Positions 17,998-26,753 of a stretch of DNA of 64,000 bases are shown here, piece after piece. Numbering within the stretch: the first letter of the stretch is position 1; each line of letters opens with the position of its first letter. The notes beneath the pieces were generated by a model, which worked only from the letters and a program-made list of their open reading frames with translations, did no database searches and was not told where the DNA came from. A program made the translations under genes and the position numbers. Origin of the DNA: Paenibacillus pinihumi DSM 23905 = JCM 16419 (lineage in GTDB: Bacteria > Bacillota > Bacilli > Paenibacillales > Paenibacillaceae); NCBI RefSeq assembly GCF_000422505.1, contig NZ_AULX01000029.1, positions 40,363 to 104,362 on the forward strand, given 5' to 3'.

Positions 17998-18066
17998 TAA
18001 CAGATGCAAATTGTTTTGTCTTGTCCGGCTCCAAATGATTGGCATGCCTGCTGCATTCATAGTTGA

Positions 18067-19266
18067 TTAAAATTTGGGCAGCGGATCGGCCAATTCCCGC
18101 CAATTGCCTGCCACCATTTCAGTGTCAGTCAGCAGCGTCTCATCCAATGTACGGATGATTTCCTCACGGTCCATCTGAACACCGATGAATACAAGCTTGT
18201 TTACCCGGTCGCCCCACTGTTCATCCCAATCCGCAGGTTTTGGAACATCATTTCCGAAATAAGCGAACCGCTCCTCTTCCGACAATGCGGATACCCAAAG
18301 TCCCGCAGGGGACAGTTGCAAGGATATCCCGGCCTGGCTGAAAGACAATGCCATATTGTTGCGGGTTGCCAGCCACACAATGCCCTTGGAGCGGACAACA
18401 GACTCCGGCCACTTGCCCATCCATTTCCGCAGGCGTTCCGGGTGGAACGGCCTTTTCCTCAAATATACAAATGAAGATATGCCGTATTCTTCGGTTTCCG
18501 GTGTATGATGCTCCTTCTCCAGCTCCCGAATCCAGCCCGCCGAGCGGCTGGCGGCTTCAAAATCGAACAGGCAGGTGTTCAAAATTTCCTGCGGATTTAC
18601 AACCCCATTTGAAGTACGGATCAGTTTCGCTCTCGGCTGAAGCCCTCTTAAAGCCGTTTCCAGCTTCTCAAGCTCGCTGTCGCTCACCATATCGCATTTG
18701 TTCATAATGAGCACATCGCAGAACTCCACCTGATCAATCAGCAAGTCGACAACGCCGCGATTATCCCCTTCCCCTGCTTCCTGGCCACGATCCATGAGAC
18801 TTTCCCGTGTGTGATAATCTTTCCAGAAGGACCCCGCATCCACAACCGTTACCATGCAATCCAGCCGGGTCAGCTTCGACAGGTCGATATTCTGTTCTTC
18901 ATCCACGTAAGTGAAGGTCTGGGCCACGGGAAGCGGCTCGCCTACACCTGTGGATTCAATCAATATGTAGTCAAATCGCTTCTCCAGCGCCAGCCGCTCG
19001 ACCTCCTTCAGCAGATCATCCCGTAATGTGCAGCAGATGCAGCCGTTGGACATTTCCACCAGCTTTTCCTCTGTGCGGCTTAGCCCGCCTCCGCCCTTCA
19101 CCAGCTCTGCGTCAATGTTGACCTCGCTGAGGTCGTTGACAATGACCGCCACCCGGAGACCTTCACGATTGTTCAGCACATGGTTGAGAATTGTCGTTTT
19201 CCCCGCTCCCAGATAGCCGCTCAACACGGTGACCGGAATTTTATTTTCCATTGTCTGTGTGCTCAT
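18067..19266 (-). CDS. COG0523 GTPase, putative zinc metallochaperone (YciC/ZigA-like)
   Basis: A 399-residue G3E GTPase. Walker [10 protein letters not shown] is at 17-25 and the metal-binding CxCC motif is at Cys76, Cys78 and Cys79 in NGCICCT. The CobW C-terminal domain fills the second half. Zur-controlled members are thought to deliver scarce zinc to client enzymes. GAGGTG precedes the ATG by 8 nt, and a near-perfect Zur-like box lies 17 nt upstream of the start. The neighbouring S14 paralogue supports zinc-starvation function. Confidence 0.92.
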   Translation of the reverse strand: MSTQTMENKIPVTVLSGYLGAGKTTILNHVLNNREGLRVAVIVNDLSEVNIDAELVKGGGGLSRTEEKLVEMSNGCICCTLRDDLLKEVERLALEKRFDYILIESTGVGEPLPVAQTFTYVDEEQNIDLSKLTRLDCMVTVVDAGSFWKDYHTRESLMDRGQEAGEGDNRGVVDLLIDQVEFCDVLIMNKCDMVSDSELEKLETALRGLQPRAKLIRTSNGVVNPQEILNTCLFDFEAASRSAGWIRELEKEHHTPETEEYGISSFVYLRKRPFHPERLRKWMGKWPESVVRSKGIVWLATRNNMALSFSQAGISLQLSPAGLWVSALSEEERFAYFGNDVPKPADWDEQWGDRVNKLVFIGVQMDREEIIRTLDETLLTDTEMVAGNWRELADPLPKF

Positions 19267-19282
19267 GTTTTCAACACCTCAT

Positions 19283-19305
19283 TTAATTGTAATTATTACT
19301 ATTAA
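19283..19305 (-). promoter_or_regulatory. Zur-like box upstream of the COG0523 gene
   Basis: A perfect GTAAT-T-ATTAC core with flanking TAATT and TATTA matches the Bacillus Zur operator closely. It is centred about 28 nt upstream of the start codon. Confidence 0.8.
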
Positions 19306-19422
19306 TAAAATATACAGAGGTTTTGCCGGACTGTCAACAGGGGGTGGTGTGAGGCATGTCAGGTAGCATTGCTTTTATGTATGAATTGTTGAATTGATAT
19401 GGTTACCTTTTATTATGGTCAG

Positions 19423-19674
19423 TTAAGTGGGCTTCTTCATTACATAAGCTAAATAGGCTTTTTCCAGCTTCAAATGAAGCAGCTGTACACGAATGGAATC
19501 TTCTAAATGATGGACACTGAGCAGAATATCTTGTACAGTTAATTTGTCACATCGGCTGCCGCTACGATAAATGTAATCAAATATGGCGCTCTGGCATTGT
19601 TCTATCGTTTCCAACTGCTTGTAGTAGTTGTCTTCCTGTTCAATATAAAGGTTGTACGTGTCCATTTGTTTCAT
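19423..19674 (-). CDS. Small hypothetical protein opposite an XRE regulator
   Basis: An 83-residue protein, probably helical and soluble, with no family I recognise. It is Tyr- and Gln-rich at the N-terminus (YNLYIEQEDNYYKQLE). A GGCGG site precedes ATG 19674; ATG 19665 is also possible. It is divergent from the XRE regulator at 19876 across two palindromes, so the regulator probably controls it. A small regulatory or toxin-antitoxin-like partner is conceivable but unproven. Confidence 0.6.
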   Translation of the reverse strand: MKQMDTYNLYIEQEDNYYKQLETIEQCQSAIFDYIYRSGSRCDKLTVQDILLSVHHLEDSIRVQLLHLKLEKAYLAYVMKKPT

Positions 19675-19743
19675 GATTCACCGCCTGATTGAATAATGGG
19701 AGCATAACAATTACATTTTATTTCCTTGAGTTGTTCACAATAT

Positions 19744-19787
19744 TACTCTTAAGAGTATATAAACATTATATTACTTTTAAGAGTAAT
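19744..19787. promoter_or_regulatory. Twin palindromic operators between divergent genes
   Basis: A perfect palindrome TACTCTTAAGAGTA (19744-19757) and a near-perfect 18-bp palindrome (19770-19787, one mismatch) share the TACT-Y-TTAA-GAGTA core. Their centres are 28 bp apart, between the 83-residue gene and the XRE gene. They are likely binding sites for the XRE protein. Confidence 0.6.
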
Positions 19788-19875
19788 TATCAATGATAAT
19801 ATTTTTAGCTTATGCTATAGTAATTTCAGATGCATAGAGCCCTAACGTAAGTATTTATTTATGGAGGAATTAATT

Positions 19876-20103
19876 TTGAAAATCAAAATCCGTTTGAAAG
19901 AAATTCTGGAGGAAAAGGGAATAAGCCAGCGCCAGCTTTCCCTTAAAATGAATATGCGCCCTGCAACAATAAACCATCTCTGTTCGGATTCTGTAGATAG
20001 AGTATATATTCGTACATTGGAGCAGATTTGCGATGCTTTAGATATTACAGTGGATCAGCTGTTGGTATCTGTAGAGTCTGAAGAAGCTGCAACGGAAAAG
20101 TAG
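19876..20103 (+). CDS. XRE/Cro-CI family transcriptional regulator (YozG-like)
   Basis: A 75-residue single-domain helix-turn-helix protein. The helices are visible as IRLKEILEEKGISQRQLSLK, then MRPATINHLC, and RTLEQICDALDITVDQLL. I chose the TTG at 19876 because GGAGG lies 8 nt before it; the ATG at 19861 overlaps that ribosome-binding site. It probably binds the twin palindromes upstream and regulates itself and the divergent 83-residue gene. Confidence 0.85.
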   Translation: MKIKIRLKEILEEKGISQRQLSLKMNMRPATINHLCSDSVDRVYIRTLEQICDALDITVDQLLVSVESEEAATEK

Positions 20104-20166
20104 GATTAGGATAATGGGGTATTTCACTTTTAAATAAGAACTTTTTTATCAGAAATTCATAAAAGC

Positions 20167-20211
20167 ATGAAAAAAGCTTATTCCCATGACTATCAATTTG
20201 GAATAAGCTTT
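20167..20211. terminator. Bidirectional terminator-like hairpin
   Basis: AAAGCTTATTCC pairs perfectly with GGAATAAGCTTT over 12 bp around a 15-nt loop. The minus-strand side ends in six T, the plus side in a weaker AT-rich tail. It can end both the XRE transcript and the convergent transcript from the reverse-transcriptase locus. Confidence 0.75.
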
Positions 20212-20218
20212 AATATTT

Positions 20219-20407
20219 TCAATATAGATCAAGCAGCCGCGGGTACTGACAGTCACTGGAAATATTTATAATTTCCCGTCGATTACAATGCAATATCTTT
20301 TCTGAGAACTCTCGTTCCTCCTGCAACGCAAAATGGTTGATGGTTCTTGGGAAATTGATAGAATGAAGTAATTTGGTAATATGCAGCGATTTCCAACTTG
20401 CTATCAT
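20219..20407 (-). CDS. Possible 62-residue protein coupled to the upstream gene
   Basis: The ORF starts with an ATGA overlap with the stop of the preceding gene and ends 8 nt before a strong terminator. The product (MIASWKSLHITKLLHSINF at the start) is unrecognised, soluble and contains two cysteines. The overlap suggests translational coupling, but codon evidence alone is thin and it may be a remnant. Confidence 0.35.
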   Translation of the reverse strand: MIASWKSLHITKLLHSINFPRTINHFALQEEREFSEKILHCNRREIINISSDCQYPRLLDLY

Positions 20408-21225
20408 TGAGAAAAATACTCTATTAATGTTTTAATCATTTGTCCAACACTTCCATTGTTCATATATGAATCGACTATTGTTACTGTAGCAGATGATGTT
20501 GAAATTACACCATTGAATACATTAGCGAGTTTTGATTTAAGACTATTAGGTATACAACTATCCTGTTTTGTATTTAAATGATTTATTAACTCATTCATAA
20601 CTTCAACAATAGCTTCAGATTGTGAATCCAATATATTAGGGATGATATCCCTTACATCTTTTTTTGTTACAGTTTCAAACCTTCCTGCATTCAAAGCTAT
20701 TGTTAAATCAAATGCATCATAGTAACTAGTTTTTCGATGTGCACTAAAATCACCATCATATCTTTCAAAATCAACAGCCATACTAAATAATGACCTTTCA
20801 GTTGTATGAACCAAGATTGATGCCTCTTTGGTAGCTGTGTTAACGTAAAAGTCAAAAATCCCAGGATTTTTATGAGAGAACCCGTCCATATAAACGTTAG
20901 GCTTTGGCCCAAACTTTATCAACTTAGGCATATAACCCACAGGACCTGTCACGCATATAAGAAAGCCTTCTGGCACTCCATAATCATCAATAAATCTAAT
21001 TTTATTTTCTGAAATTCTATAACAACTTGTCTCGCGTCCTTTTGGCTTTTCTTGAATTGTTACATTCTCGTCAGAAATGATTATGGGAAACATTGGATTA
21101 TTCAACTTTGTCGATGGATTTTTCATTGTTTCGTATGTCCAATTGATATATTGTCCATTTGCAAAATAAACTTTAAAATCTGCGCGTTCATTTACTTTTT
21201 GCACCAACACAAAATTATGATACAT
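20404..21225 (-). CDS. Hypothetical protein downstream of a reverse transcriptase
   Basis: A roughly 273-residue protein I do not recognise. Its N-terminal half looks beta-rich (FKVYFANGQYINWTYETM, later SENKIRFIDDYGVPEGFLICV), the C-terminal 100 residues helical. There is no signal peptide or clear membrane segment. The start is uncertain: ATG 21225 has GGGGTG close upstream, ATG 21237 and GTG 21267 extend it by 4 or 14 residues. The gene is AT-rich like the reverse transcriptase gene 425 nt upstream on the same strand, and may be its accessory factor. Confidence 0.6.
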   Translation of the reverse strand: MYHNFVLVQKVNERADFKVYFANGQYINWTYETMKNPSTKLNNPMFPIIISDENVTIQEKPKGRETSCYRISENKIRFIDDYGVPEGFLICVTGPVGYMPKLIKFGPKPNVYMDGFSHKNPGIFDFYVNTATKEASILVHTTERSLFSMAVDFERYDGDFSAHRKTSYYDAFDLTIALNAGRFETVTKKDVRDIIPNILDSQSEAIVEVMNELINHLNTKQDSCIPNSLKSKLANVFNGVISTSSATVTIVDSYMNNGSVGQMIKTLIEYFSQ

Positions 21226-21267
21226 TCGGCACCCCATGTATGTTTTTTTAATTCTATCGTATAGCAC

Positions 21268-21649
21268 CAGATTTATGTACTTTGTTTACTCTTCCTAAAT
21301 TGAAATCTCTCTATTTCGCTTATTATAGATTGGATACAATTCCTGAATTCAATGTTTTCCCTTGCTTATCAGCATATATTTAACTGTCCAATTGAGCCAA
21401 TTTATACTGTAATCAAAAGCTTCGTATATCACGTAAAAATCAGGTTCATATTTCTTTTTCTACGTATAACCCTCGGTCATCTGATTCGTGTATCTAAGCT
21501 GATAATCAAATTTATGGAAAAAAAGCAACAAAAGAGAATTGTAGAAACAAGGAAAACTCTTGCTACAAAATAGTTACGTGCATTTCTCAAGAACCAAAAT
21601 TGGTTCGTGTAATATGGTTTTAGGTGAAGTACAATGCTTCGCAGGCATT
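21268..21649. other. AT-rich gap between the reverse transcriptase and its downstream gene
   Basis: About 380 nt with no convincing gene. It has a hairpin GAACCAA-AA-TTGGTTC (21591-21606) shortly after the reverse-transcriptase stop. Because several antiphage reverse transcriptases work with an adjacent non-coding RNA, this gap and the leader at 23237-23400 are the places to look for one. Confidence 0.4.
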
Positions 21650-23236
21650 TTAGAAAGAGTTTTTCTGCGCCCATTTCTCAACTACTTGATCTAATATATC
21701 TCTTTGAGTTAGACTTCTTGAATTATAGTATGGATTTCGTTCATCCCTTGGTAAGCAACTAATTGCTACTAAAAATGCTCTCTTAACCCAAGGATCAGAA
21801 ATAATACTAAATTTGTTTTCTCTAAAATATCTATAATTTTTTGATCTGCCTAAATTCAAAATCAGCTCTCTCACTGTGAAATTATCATCATACTTCTTTA
21901 TTAACTCTGAAAAATATTGTTTATTGTTCCATTCATCATTATTAGAAAATAGATGCAATAGCCATGATCTATTAAATTCTAACTCACTCATAAAACTACT
22001 CTGAAGTAAGCTTATCACTTTACTTCCTATTTCGTGCTTTTGTTCTTCACTATAAGATCTAACTAGTTCAAGATGATTAATAATAGTTTTAATAATAGGG
22101 AATAACTTCCTCATATTTTCTTCTGTCAATACTAATTCTGCTACTTCAGTATTATCAAAGCGCGCTAAATTGCCGATTAAAAATTTAGCAAAGCCTATAT
22201 CAAACTCATCTTTACTGAGTTCCTCTTCTAATAATTCGAATATATTTAACTCATGGAGTTTTTCTAATTCTTCTTCTTCTAAAGAGGTAAGATCGATCTC
22301 TTCGTAGAAATCTCTACTAAATCCCAGCTTATCTAATAATTCATAAAACTCTTCAATTATTCTATCTTTTTCTCTATCCTTATATAAATAGAGGTGCTTA
22401 GAAATAAAGCTTTCTTTCGTCAAAATTTTAGTTTTTTGTTCATTTAATTTTAAGTTTAAGATATCATACAGTTTTTGTGCCAAAAATGCTAAAGATTTAT
22501 AGGCCTCATTTTCAGATTTACAGAAAAGTCGATAATCATCCACATATCTAATAAACACAATATCATTATCAATAAGTATCTGATCAATCTCATTCAGTAT
22601 AAGCTCAGCTATCGGGCGGCTAAACTGAGGACCAATTGGAAGCCCTTTATGAGTTTGGCTGATATGCATAGCCTTAATTATATTAATTAAAGTTTCAGCA
22701 TGAGCGTTCTTTCCACTTGATCTTACACATTCGCGTAAATGAGTCTCAATATTATGTAGATATATACTTGGATAAAAGTCCGTAATATCTGTCATCACCA
22801 CATAAGAATATTCTTCTGATTCCAACAAATCTCTTGTCTTATCCTCAAATTTCTTCCAATTATATTCCGAATCAAACAGGGCTCCCTCACTTTCAGGATT
22901 TAACCTGAATGAAAAAACAACATCATTCGCAGCCGGTATTCTTTTGTTCTCGATTTCTTTGTATATTTCATAAATCAATGCACTATACACAATTGAATCT
23001 AATGGGTCTAATTGAGTACATATTCTAAAGCCGACACTGCTCTTCGGCGTAATAGTAGTTCTATATGGCCTAACTCCATTAGAGTAAACATCAATTGTTA
23101 ATAGATAGCTTCTCACATCATCCCAATTTTCATTAATTGCTTCAAATTCAAAAGGTTTTGGAAAAACATAGGAATCGCTATATTTATTAATATGATTCAA
23201 AGACCAATTGAGGGACTCTTCTTTTAGTTTCAGCAT
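21650..23236 (-). CDS. Reverse transcriptase of the antiphage (DRT/UG or Abi) type
   Basis: A 528-residue protein. The RT core spans about 60-280: VMTDITDFYPSIY with Asp150, GLPIGPQFSRPIAE at 198-211, and the catalytic box IRYVDDYRLF with Asp233/Asp234. Residues 1-40 (LNWSLNHINKYS, PKPFEFEAI) and the stretch ending in DVVFSFRLNPE recall defence-associated RTs rather than group II intron, retron or DGR enzymes; no maturase domain is present. Residues 300-528 are helical and acidic, like the helical-repeat tails of Abi/UG enzymes. AGGAGG lies 12 nt before the ATG. Assignment to a DRT subtype is not possible by eye. Confidence 0.8.
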   Translation of the reverse strand: MLKLKEESLNWSLNHINKYSDSYVFPKPFEFEAINENWDDVRSYLLTIDVYSNGVRPYRTTITPKSSVGFRICTQLDPLDSIVYSALIYEIYKEIENKRIPAANDVVFSFRLNPESEGALFDSEYNWKKFEDKTRDLLESEEYSYVVMTDITDFYPSIYLHNIETHLRECVRSSGKNAHAETLINIIKAMHISQTHKGLPIGPQFSRPIAELILNEIDQILIDNDIVFIRYVDDYRLFCKSENEAYKSLAFLAQKLYDILNLKLNEQKTKILTKESFISKHLYLYKDREKDRIIEEFYELLDKLGFSRDFYEEIDLTSLEEEELEKLHELNIFELLEEELSKDEFDIGFAKFLIGNLARFDNTEVAELVLTEENMRKLFPIIKTIINHLELVRSYSEEQKHEIGSKVISLLQSSFMSELEFNRSWLLHLFSNNDEWNNKQYFSELIKKYDDNFTVRELILNLGRSKNYRYFRENKFSIISDPWVKRAFLVAISCLPRDERNPYYNSRSLTQRDILDQVVEKWAQKNSF

Positions 23237-23400
23237 TTTGAAATTTGACCTCCTAATTATTTATGGTAATTCACCTAACGTAATATTCACAAAACTCGTA
23301 AATCTAAGAAATACTATTGATTAATGAACCATTACGTATAAATACCCTTTTTCAAGCATGCTTTTATTATACTATTAAATGGAAGAATATGACGATCACT
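23237..23400 (-). promoter_or_regulatory. Leader and candidate promoter of the reverse transcriptase gene
   Basis: The minus strand has a TATAAT box near 23370 and, in the leader, a perfect 7-bp inverted repeat ACGTAAT (23278-23284 and 23331-23337) with a 46-nt interval. A structured leader or small RNA is possible but not demonstrated. Confidence 0.3.
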
Positions 23401-23529
23401 AATCTTATACTTTTAAACAAAAAACTCCCGCCAAAACATCAGCAGAAGCTCTTTTGAAAAATTGATTTTCGCGAACATTCCATCAATGACAGTTAAGTGT
23501 CGGTCAACAACTAGCTCTACCCAATACAA

Positions 23530-23936
23530 GGAAGGTGCAGCTTAATGCTCTTATCAGCGCTGTACATGCATTTAACGTCAAGGCCGCGGCGGGGTTTGAT
23601 TCATCCTTGCAGCCCGCCTCCTTCCATACTTTCCGCCGGCTCTACTCTTACGGTCCGACAAGCGCTGCGGCTCTAGTCGAATCAACTGCTATGGATCGCA
23701 GCGCCGAAGCAGCCTTGTCAAACAATTGGAGTCCCTTGAATATGTCAAAAGAGATGCATCTCCTGATGATAGCCGCTCCATTCTCCTCTCGCTTACCGAG
23801 TTTAAGCAGCAAAAGGTCATTTACGCTCTCCAAGAAAAAGAGCACATTTTTTGAACGGATCTCAAGTTTTAGTGATACTCAGCTTCGTGATTTTACTCTG
23901 ACTCTCAGACAATTAAACGGGTTTCCAATTCTTTAG
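23530..23936 (+). pseudogene. Broken copy of the MarR-family regulator gene
   Basis: This stretch is clearly homologous to the intact MarR gene at 30002-30463: QLNALISAVHA, DSSLQPASFH, YSYGPTSAA, and FFERIS...LRQLNGF all match. The 5' end of the gene is missing, and frame breaks lie around the recognition helix (the intact copy has SSISRLVKQLETLGYVKRE) and before the last third. It is therefore non-functional. It marks the left border of the bacteriocin locus. Confidence 0.85.
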
Positions 23937-23950
23937 GAGCTGTGTAGCAT

Positions 23951-24005
23951 AAAAAAACGGGGTATCCAGTGGTCAGTTTTCACTGACTTTCTGGACAACC
24001 CCGTT
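23951..24005 (-). terminator. Terminator of the bacteriocin-type operon
   Basis: A long imperfect hairpin (AACGGGGT-A-TCCAG with CTGGA-C-AACCCCGTT, extended by GTCAG/CTGAC) runs into seven T on the minus strand. It lies about 70 nt beyond the DUF4177 stop. Confidence 0.8.
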
Positions 24006-24076
24006 ATGAAACCCTTCATACATTGTAAATAGGCTTGTCTATCTTCCGCGGCGCGACCCCGGAAAAACCGCAGACA

Positions 24077-24265
24077 TCATTTTTTGGGCCGCTCAAAGAT
24101 TAAATCGTAATAGGAGCCTACGCCGTTAATTGCCATTCCTGGTGCCAGCAACTGTACAAACCTCCATCCCTCTCTTGCATGTTCCTCAATGACATCCTGA
24201 TAATTTACTTTTGGTTTACTCGAAATTCTGGTGAATTCAATTTTCACAAATTTATACTCATACAA
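24077..24265 (-). CDS. DUF4177 domain protein
   Basis: A 62-residue protein with the DUF4177 pattern: YEYKFVKIEF, then VIEEHAREGWRFVQLLAPG, and a C-terminal YYDLIFERP. Its function is unknown. The start is TTG, following a GGATGAG site. It is the last gene of the bacteriocin-type cluster, 16 nt after the ABC ATPase stop. Confidence 0.8.
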   Translation of the reverse strand: MYEYKFVKIEFTRISSKPKVNYQDVIEEHAREGWRFVQLLAPGMAINGVGSYYDLIFERPKK

Positions 24266-24281
24266 TTTAATCTCATCCTCT

Positions 24282-24932
24282 TCATGTATTAAGTTCTGTA
24301 ACTTTGCGTTCAGATAATTCCACTTTCTCTAACGAACCATTTCTAATATAAAATAATTGATCAAAAGTTTCTATTAGTTCATCCTTATCATGAGTGGCAA
24401 TTAAAATGATTAGTCCGTGTTTACTTGATAAGCTTAATAACAATGACTTGAATACATGTATGCTATCGTCATCCAGTCCATTGGTCGGTTCATCTAATAA
24501 TAGAAACTTGCCGGCCATCATTATTGCAATAATTAATGATATTTTTTGTTTCGTACCTAAAGAATAAGTTTTTACTTTCTTATCAATGAAATTTTGAAGT
24601 TGAAACTCTTCTATTAAAAAATCCAGGTCGTAATTTGATTTTGGCAAATCAGATGTGAACAACCGAATATTTTTTTTCCCGGAAAGAAAGGGATACAACT
24701 TGGGGCTTTCGATATGTATTCCAATTGGGGAATAATCATCAGGAAATAATTTCATAGTCTGATTATTTTCATCGGGTTCTAACCCGCTTAATAATTTTAA
24801 CAGAGTTGTCTTTCCTGTTCCATTCTTCCCAAGAACGCCATAGATTTTCCCCGGATTCAAATCGAAATTCAAGTTATCGAAAAGTACATGATTATTCATT
24901 TTTTTACTTAAGCTTCTTATTTCGATAGTCAA
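24282..24932 (-). CDS. ABC transporter ATPase, bacteriocin export/immunity type
   Basis: A 216-residue ATPase with Walker A GVLGKNGTGKTTL near residues 33-45, a signature region around YSLGTKQKISL near 120 and Walker B LLLDEPTNG near 145. The start is TTG overlapping the permease stop by 4 nt, with GGGGG 8 nt upstream. It should power the permease encoded just upstream (24929-25690), most likely for self-immunity or secretion of the peptides. Confidence 0.88.
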   Translation of the reverse strand: MTIEIRSLSKKMNNHVLFDNLNFDLNPGKIYGVLGKNGTGKTTLLKLLSGLEPDENNQTMKLFPDDYSPIGIHIESPKLYPFLSGKKNIRLFTSDLPKSNYDLDFLIEEFQLQNFIDKKVKTYSLGTKQKISLIIAIMMAGKFLLLDEPTNGLDDDSIHVFKSLLLSLSSKHGLIILIATHDKDELIETFDQLFYIRNGSLEKVELSERKVTELNT

Positions 24933-25690
24933 ATTAGTTTCCCCCTTTTCCTATCGAAAATAAAATAAGACAACATCAAAATTATAGCCATATATATAAC
25001 GTACATGGATAAAGTGAACAGCAATGAATAGCCGCGGTCAACGCCAGTGGACGGCAGGTTGAAAAAATAAGAGATATCAAGATGATTAAGAATAATAAAT
25101 CGCGATATAAAGAGATCTTTCAGCAGGCTATATAAGCCCACTTTTGCGATTTCAACAATGAATAGAATGGAAAGAACAAACACATAGTTATTAACCAATA
25201 TAGCAAAAAGGACTGCCAGGTTAACATAAAAAACGGCAGTATAGGTCTTCATTATTAGTAAAGAGAAAGCATTAGCAATCATTTCTGAATCTCCACCGTA
25301 AATAAATAGAGAGACAACACTTATAGACAAAACTAAAAATAAATTACTCGTCAATACGAACGCATATGCTGCAATCAGTTTGTTTAACAGAACTTTCACT
25401 GTAGAAATATTTTTCACAAAAGAATAGATCAAAACCCCATTTTTTTTATCATTTATAATTGAAGATGACGAACAATAAATATAATATATCAGTGATAAAA
25501 AAGAGATCGTATCCATGGCGAAGTTCTGAAAGATCAAGACTTCAGAGTTTACTGACAAAGCATCTTTGACAGCATTAATGTTGTCTCCTGACAATATAAG
25601 ATATTGCAAGGAACATCCCAAAATCAAAAGACAAGTCAAAATAATAACCGGTTTGTGACGATAAAAATAAAGAAAAAATTCTTTGCTCAT
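24929..25690 (-). CDS. ABC-2-type permease of the bacteriocin cluster
   Basis: A 253-residue membrane protein with about six helices and the short helix-loop pattern of ABC-2 permeases (SIINDKKNGVLIYSF near residues 75-90). AGGAG lies 6 nt before the ATG. It pairs with the ATPase at 24282-24932. Such pairs commonly give immunity to the producer of a membrane-active bacteriocin. Confidence 0.8.
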   Translation of the reverse strand: MSKEFFLYFYRHKPVIILTCLLILGCSLQYLILSGDNINAVKDALSVNSEVLIFQNFAMDTISFLSLIYYIYCSSSSIINDKKNGVLIYSFVKNISTVKVLLNKLIAAYAFVLTSNLFLVLSISVVSLFIYGGDSEMIANAFSLLIMKTYTAVFYVNLAVLFAILVNNYVFVLSILFIVEIAKVGLYSLLKDLFISRFIILNHLDISYFFNLPSTGVDRGYSLLFTLSMYVIYMAIILMLSYFIFDRKRGKLI

Positions 25691-25724
25691 TTATTTCTCC
25701 TATAAAGTTTTTTTGAAATTTTCG

Positions 25725-26246
25725 TTATTTAAAATTGATTAGTAATACCAACAAATTAATAAGCGTTAGAAATACCCATAGAAGTAGAGACTTTTTCAAT
25801 TCAATGTATCCGTTTCTCACAACAATAATAATGTAAATCAAATTAACTATGATTGCGGATATCACCTTAAAATATATATTAGTCGCCATGCTATAGAGAA
25901 CCAAACTATCCATATAATTTACAGCAATAATCGTTAATGAGACAGGCAGGTACCCAATAATTAAATAGTAAAAACTTGTGAAGACAGAAGGATATTTTTC
26001 GCTTTTAAATAACAAGAGAAGAAACCGGTAGATGAATCCTTGAAATAACAGAAAAAACACTGAAAAAAACATAATGACAACATTTAAAAAAACAAGCATG
26101 ATCTCTTCTGATTTGAATATGTTATTCTCACTAATGAAATTCCCTTCGAGCTTTACCAGTTCCCGACTTACAAACTGAACAGACAACAAATACCACAGCG
26201 TAAATAAAATCAAGAAAATTTTTTGTTGACCTTTTAATTTAACCAC
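25725..26246 (-). CDS. Polytopic membrane protein of the bacteriocin cluster
   Basis: A 173-residue very hydrophobic protein with four to five helices and few charged residues, unrecognised. The start is GTG with AGGAGG 6 nt upstream, overlapping the preceding DUF95-like gene by 13 nt. Its position suggests a role in transport or immunity. A Yip1-like fold is possible. Confidence 0.65.
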   Translation of the reverse strand: MVKLKGQQKIFLILFTLWYLLSVQFVSRELVKLEGNFISENNIFKSEEIMLVFLNVVIMFFSVFFLLFQGFIYRFLLLLFKSEKYPSVFTSFYYLIIGYLPVSLTIIAVNYMDSLVLYSMATNIYFKVISAIIVNLIYIIIVVRNGYIELKKSLLLWVFLTLINLLVLLINFK

Positions 26247-26752
26247 TTTGATCCTCCTAATAAGTGAAACGCGTTATATTCAATAATTGCCGCTACCAAA
26301 TAGATTACGATTAGCCCCCCCGTGAATTTAAATACATAGCGTAAGGCCTCCAGGTTAAATTGTTTTTTTAATAAGTCTTTATAAAAGATAAACATCCTTT
26401 TGGAAGCTATAATGCAAATTACCCATGCAAACATTTCTAATGGAGTATGAAAAATAAGTGTTAAAAATGTTTTATATGAACCAAATAATTGAACTGCAAA
26501 AAAAATATTAAGCCCAAGAAAAAATCCATTAAATAAGATTATGGGATACGAAACGAAACTGGTAAGAAAAACTAATGCGAGACCTATCATTAAATTATTC
26601 AGGAATATATCTATTGTTGTAATATTCCCCTTGTCGATGGTCAGTTCAATATCTAAAAGGGAGCCGAATAAAATCCCCATAATGAGAGATATAAGCAGAA
26701 AAATAGAAATCCTGTAGATCTCTGCTCTTTTTATATTATATGTCAAATTCAT
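26234..26752 (-). CDS. SpoIIM/DUF95-like membrane protein of the bacteriocin cluster
   Basis: A 172-residue membrane protein resembling the stage II sporulation protein M/DUF95 family: a long N-terminal helix pair, then NGFFLGLNIFFAVQLFG and a conserved HTPLEMFAWVIC segment. DUF95 proteins recur in circular bacteriocin clusters, where they are needed for maturation or secretion. ATG 26752 has AGGAG 7 nt upstream and lies 1 nt after the ATPase stop. Confidence 0.78.
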   Translation of the reverse strand: MNLTYNIKRAEIYRISIFLLISLIMGILFGSLLDIELTIDKGNITTIDIFLNNLMIGLALVFLTSFVSYPIILFNGFFLGLNIFFAVQLFGSYKTFLTLIFHTPLEMFAWVICIIASKRMFIFYKDLLKKQFNLEALRYVFKFTGGLIVIYLVAAIIEYNAFHLLGGSKWLN

Positions 26753-26753
26753 C

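Noticed and set aside
21352..21573. Plus-strand open frame of 73 codons in the AT-rich gap
   Set aside because: No ribosome-binding site and no recognisable product. Random open frame in AT-rich sequence.
21650..23236. Retron, group II intron or diversity-generating retroelement
   Set aside because: The reverse transcriptase lacks a maturase domain and shows no template/variable repeat pair. Its motifs and helical tail fit defence-type enzymes better.
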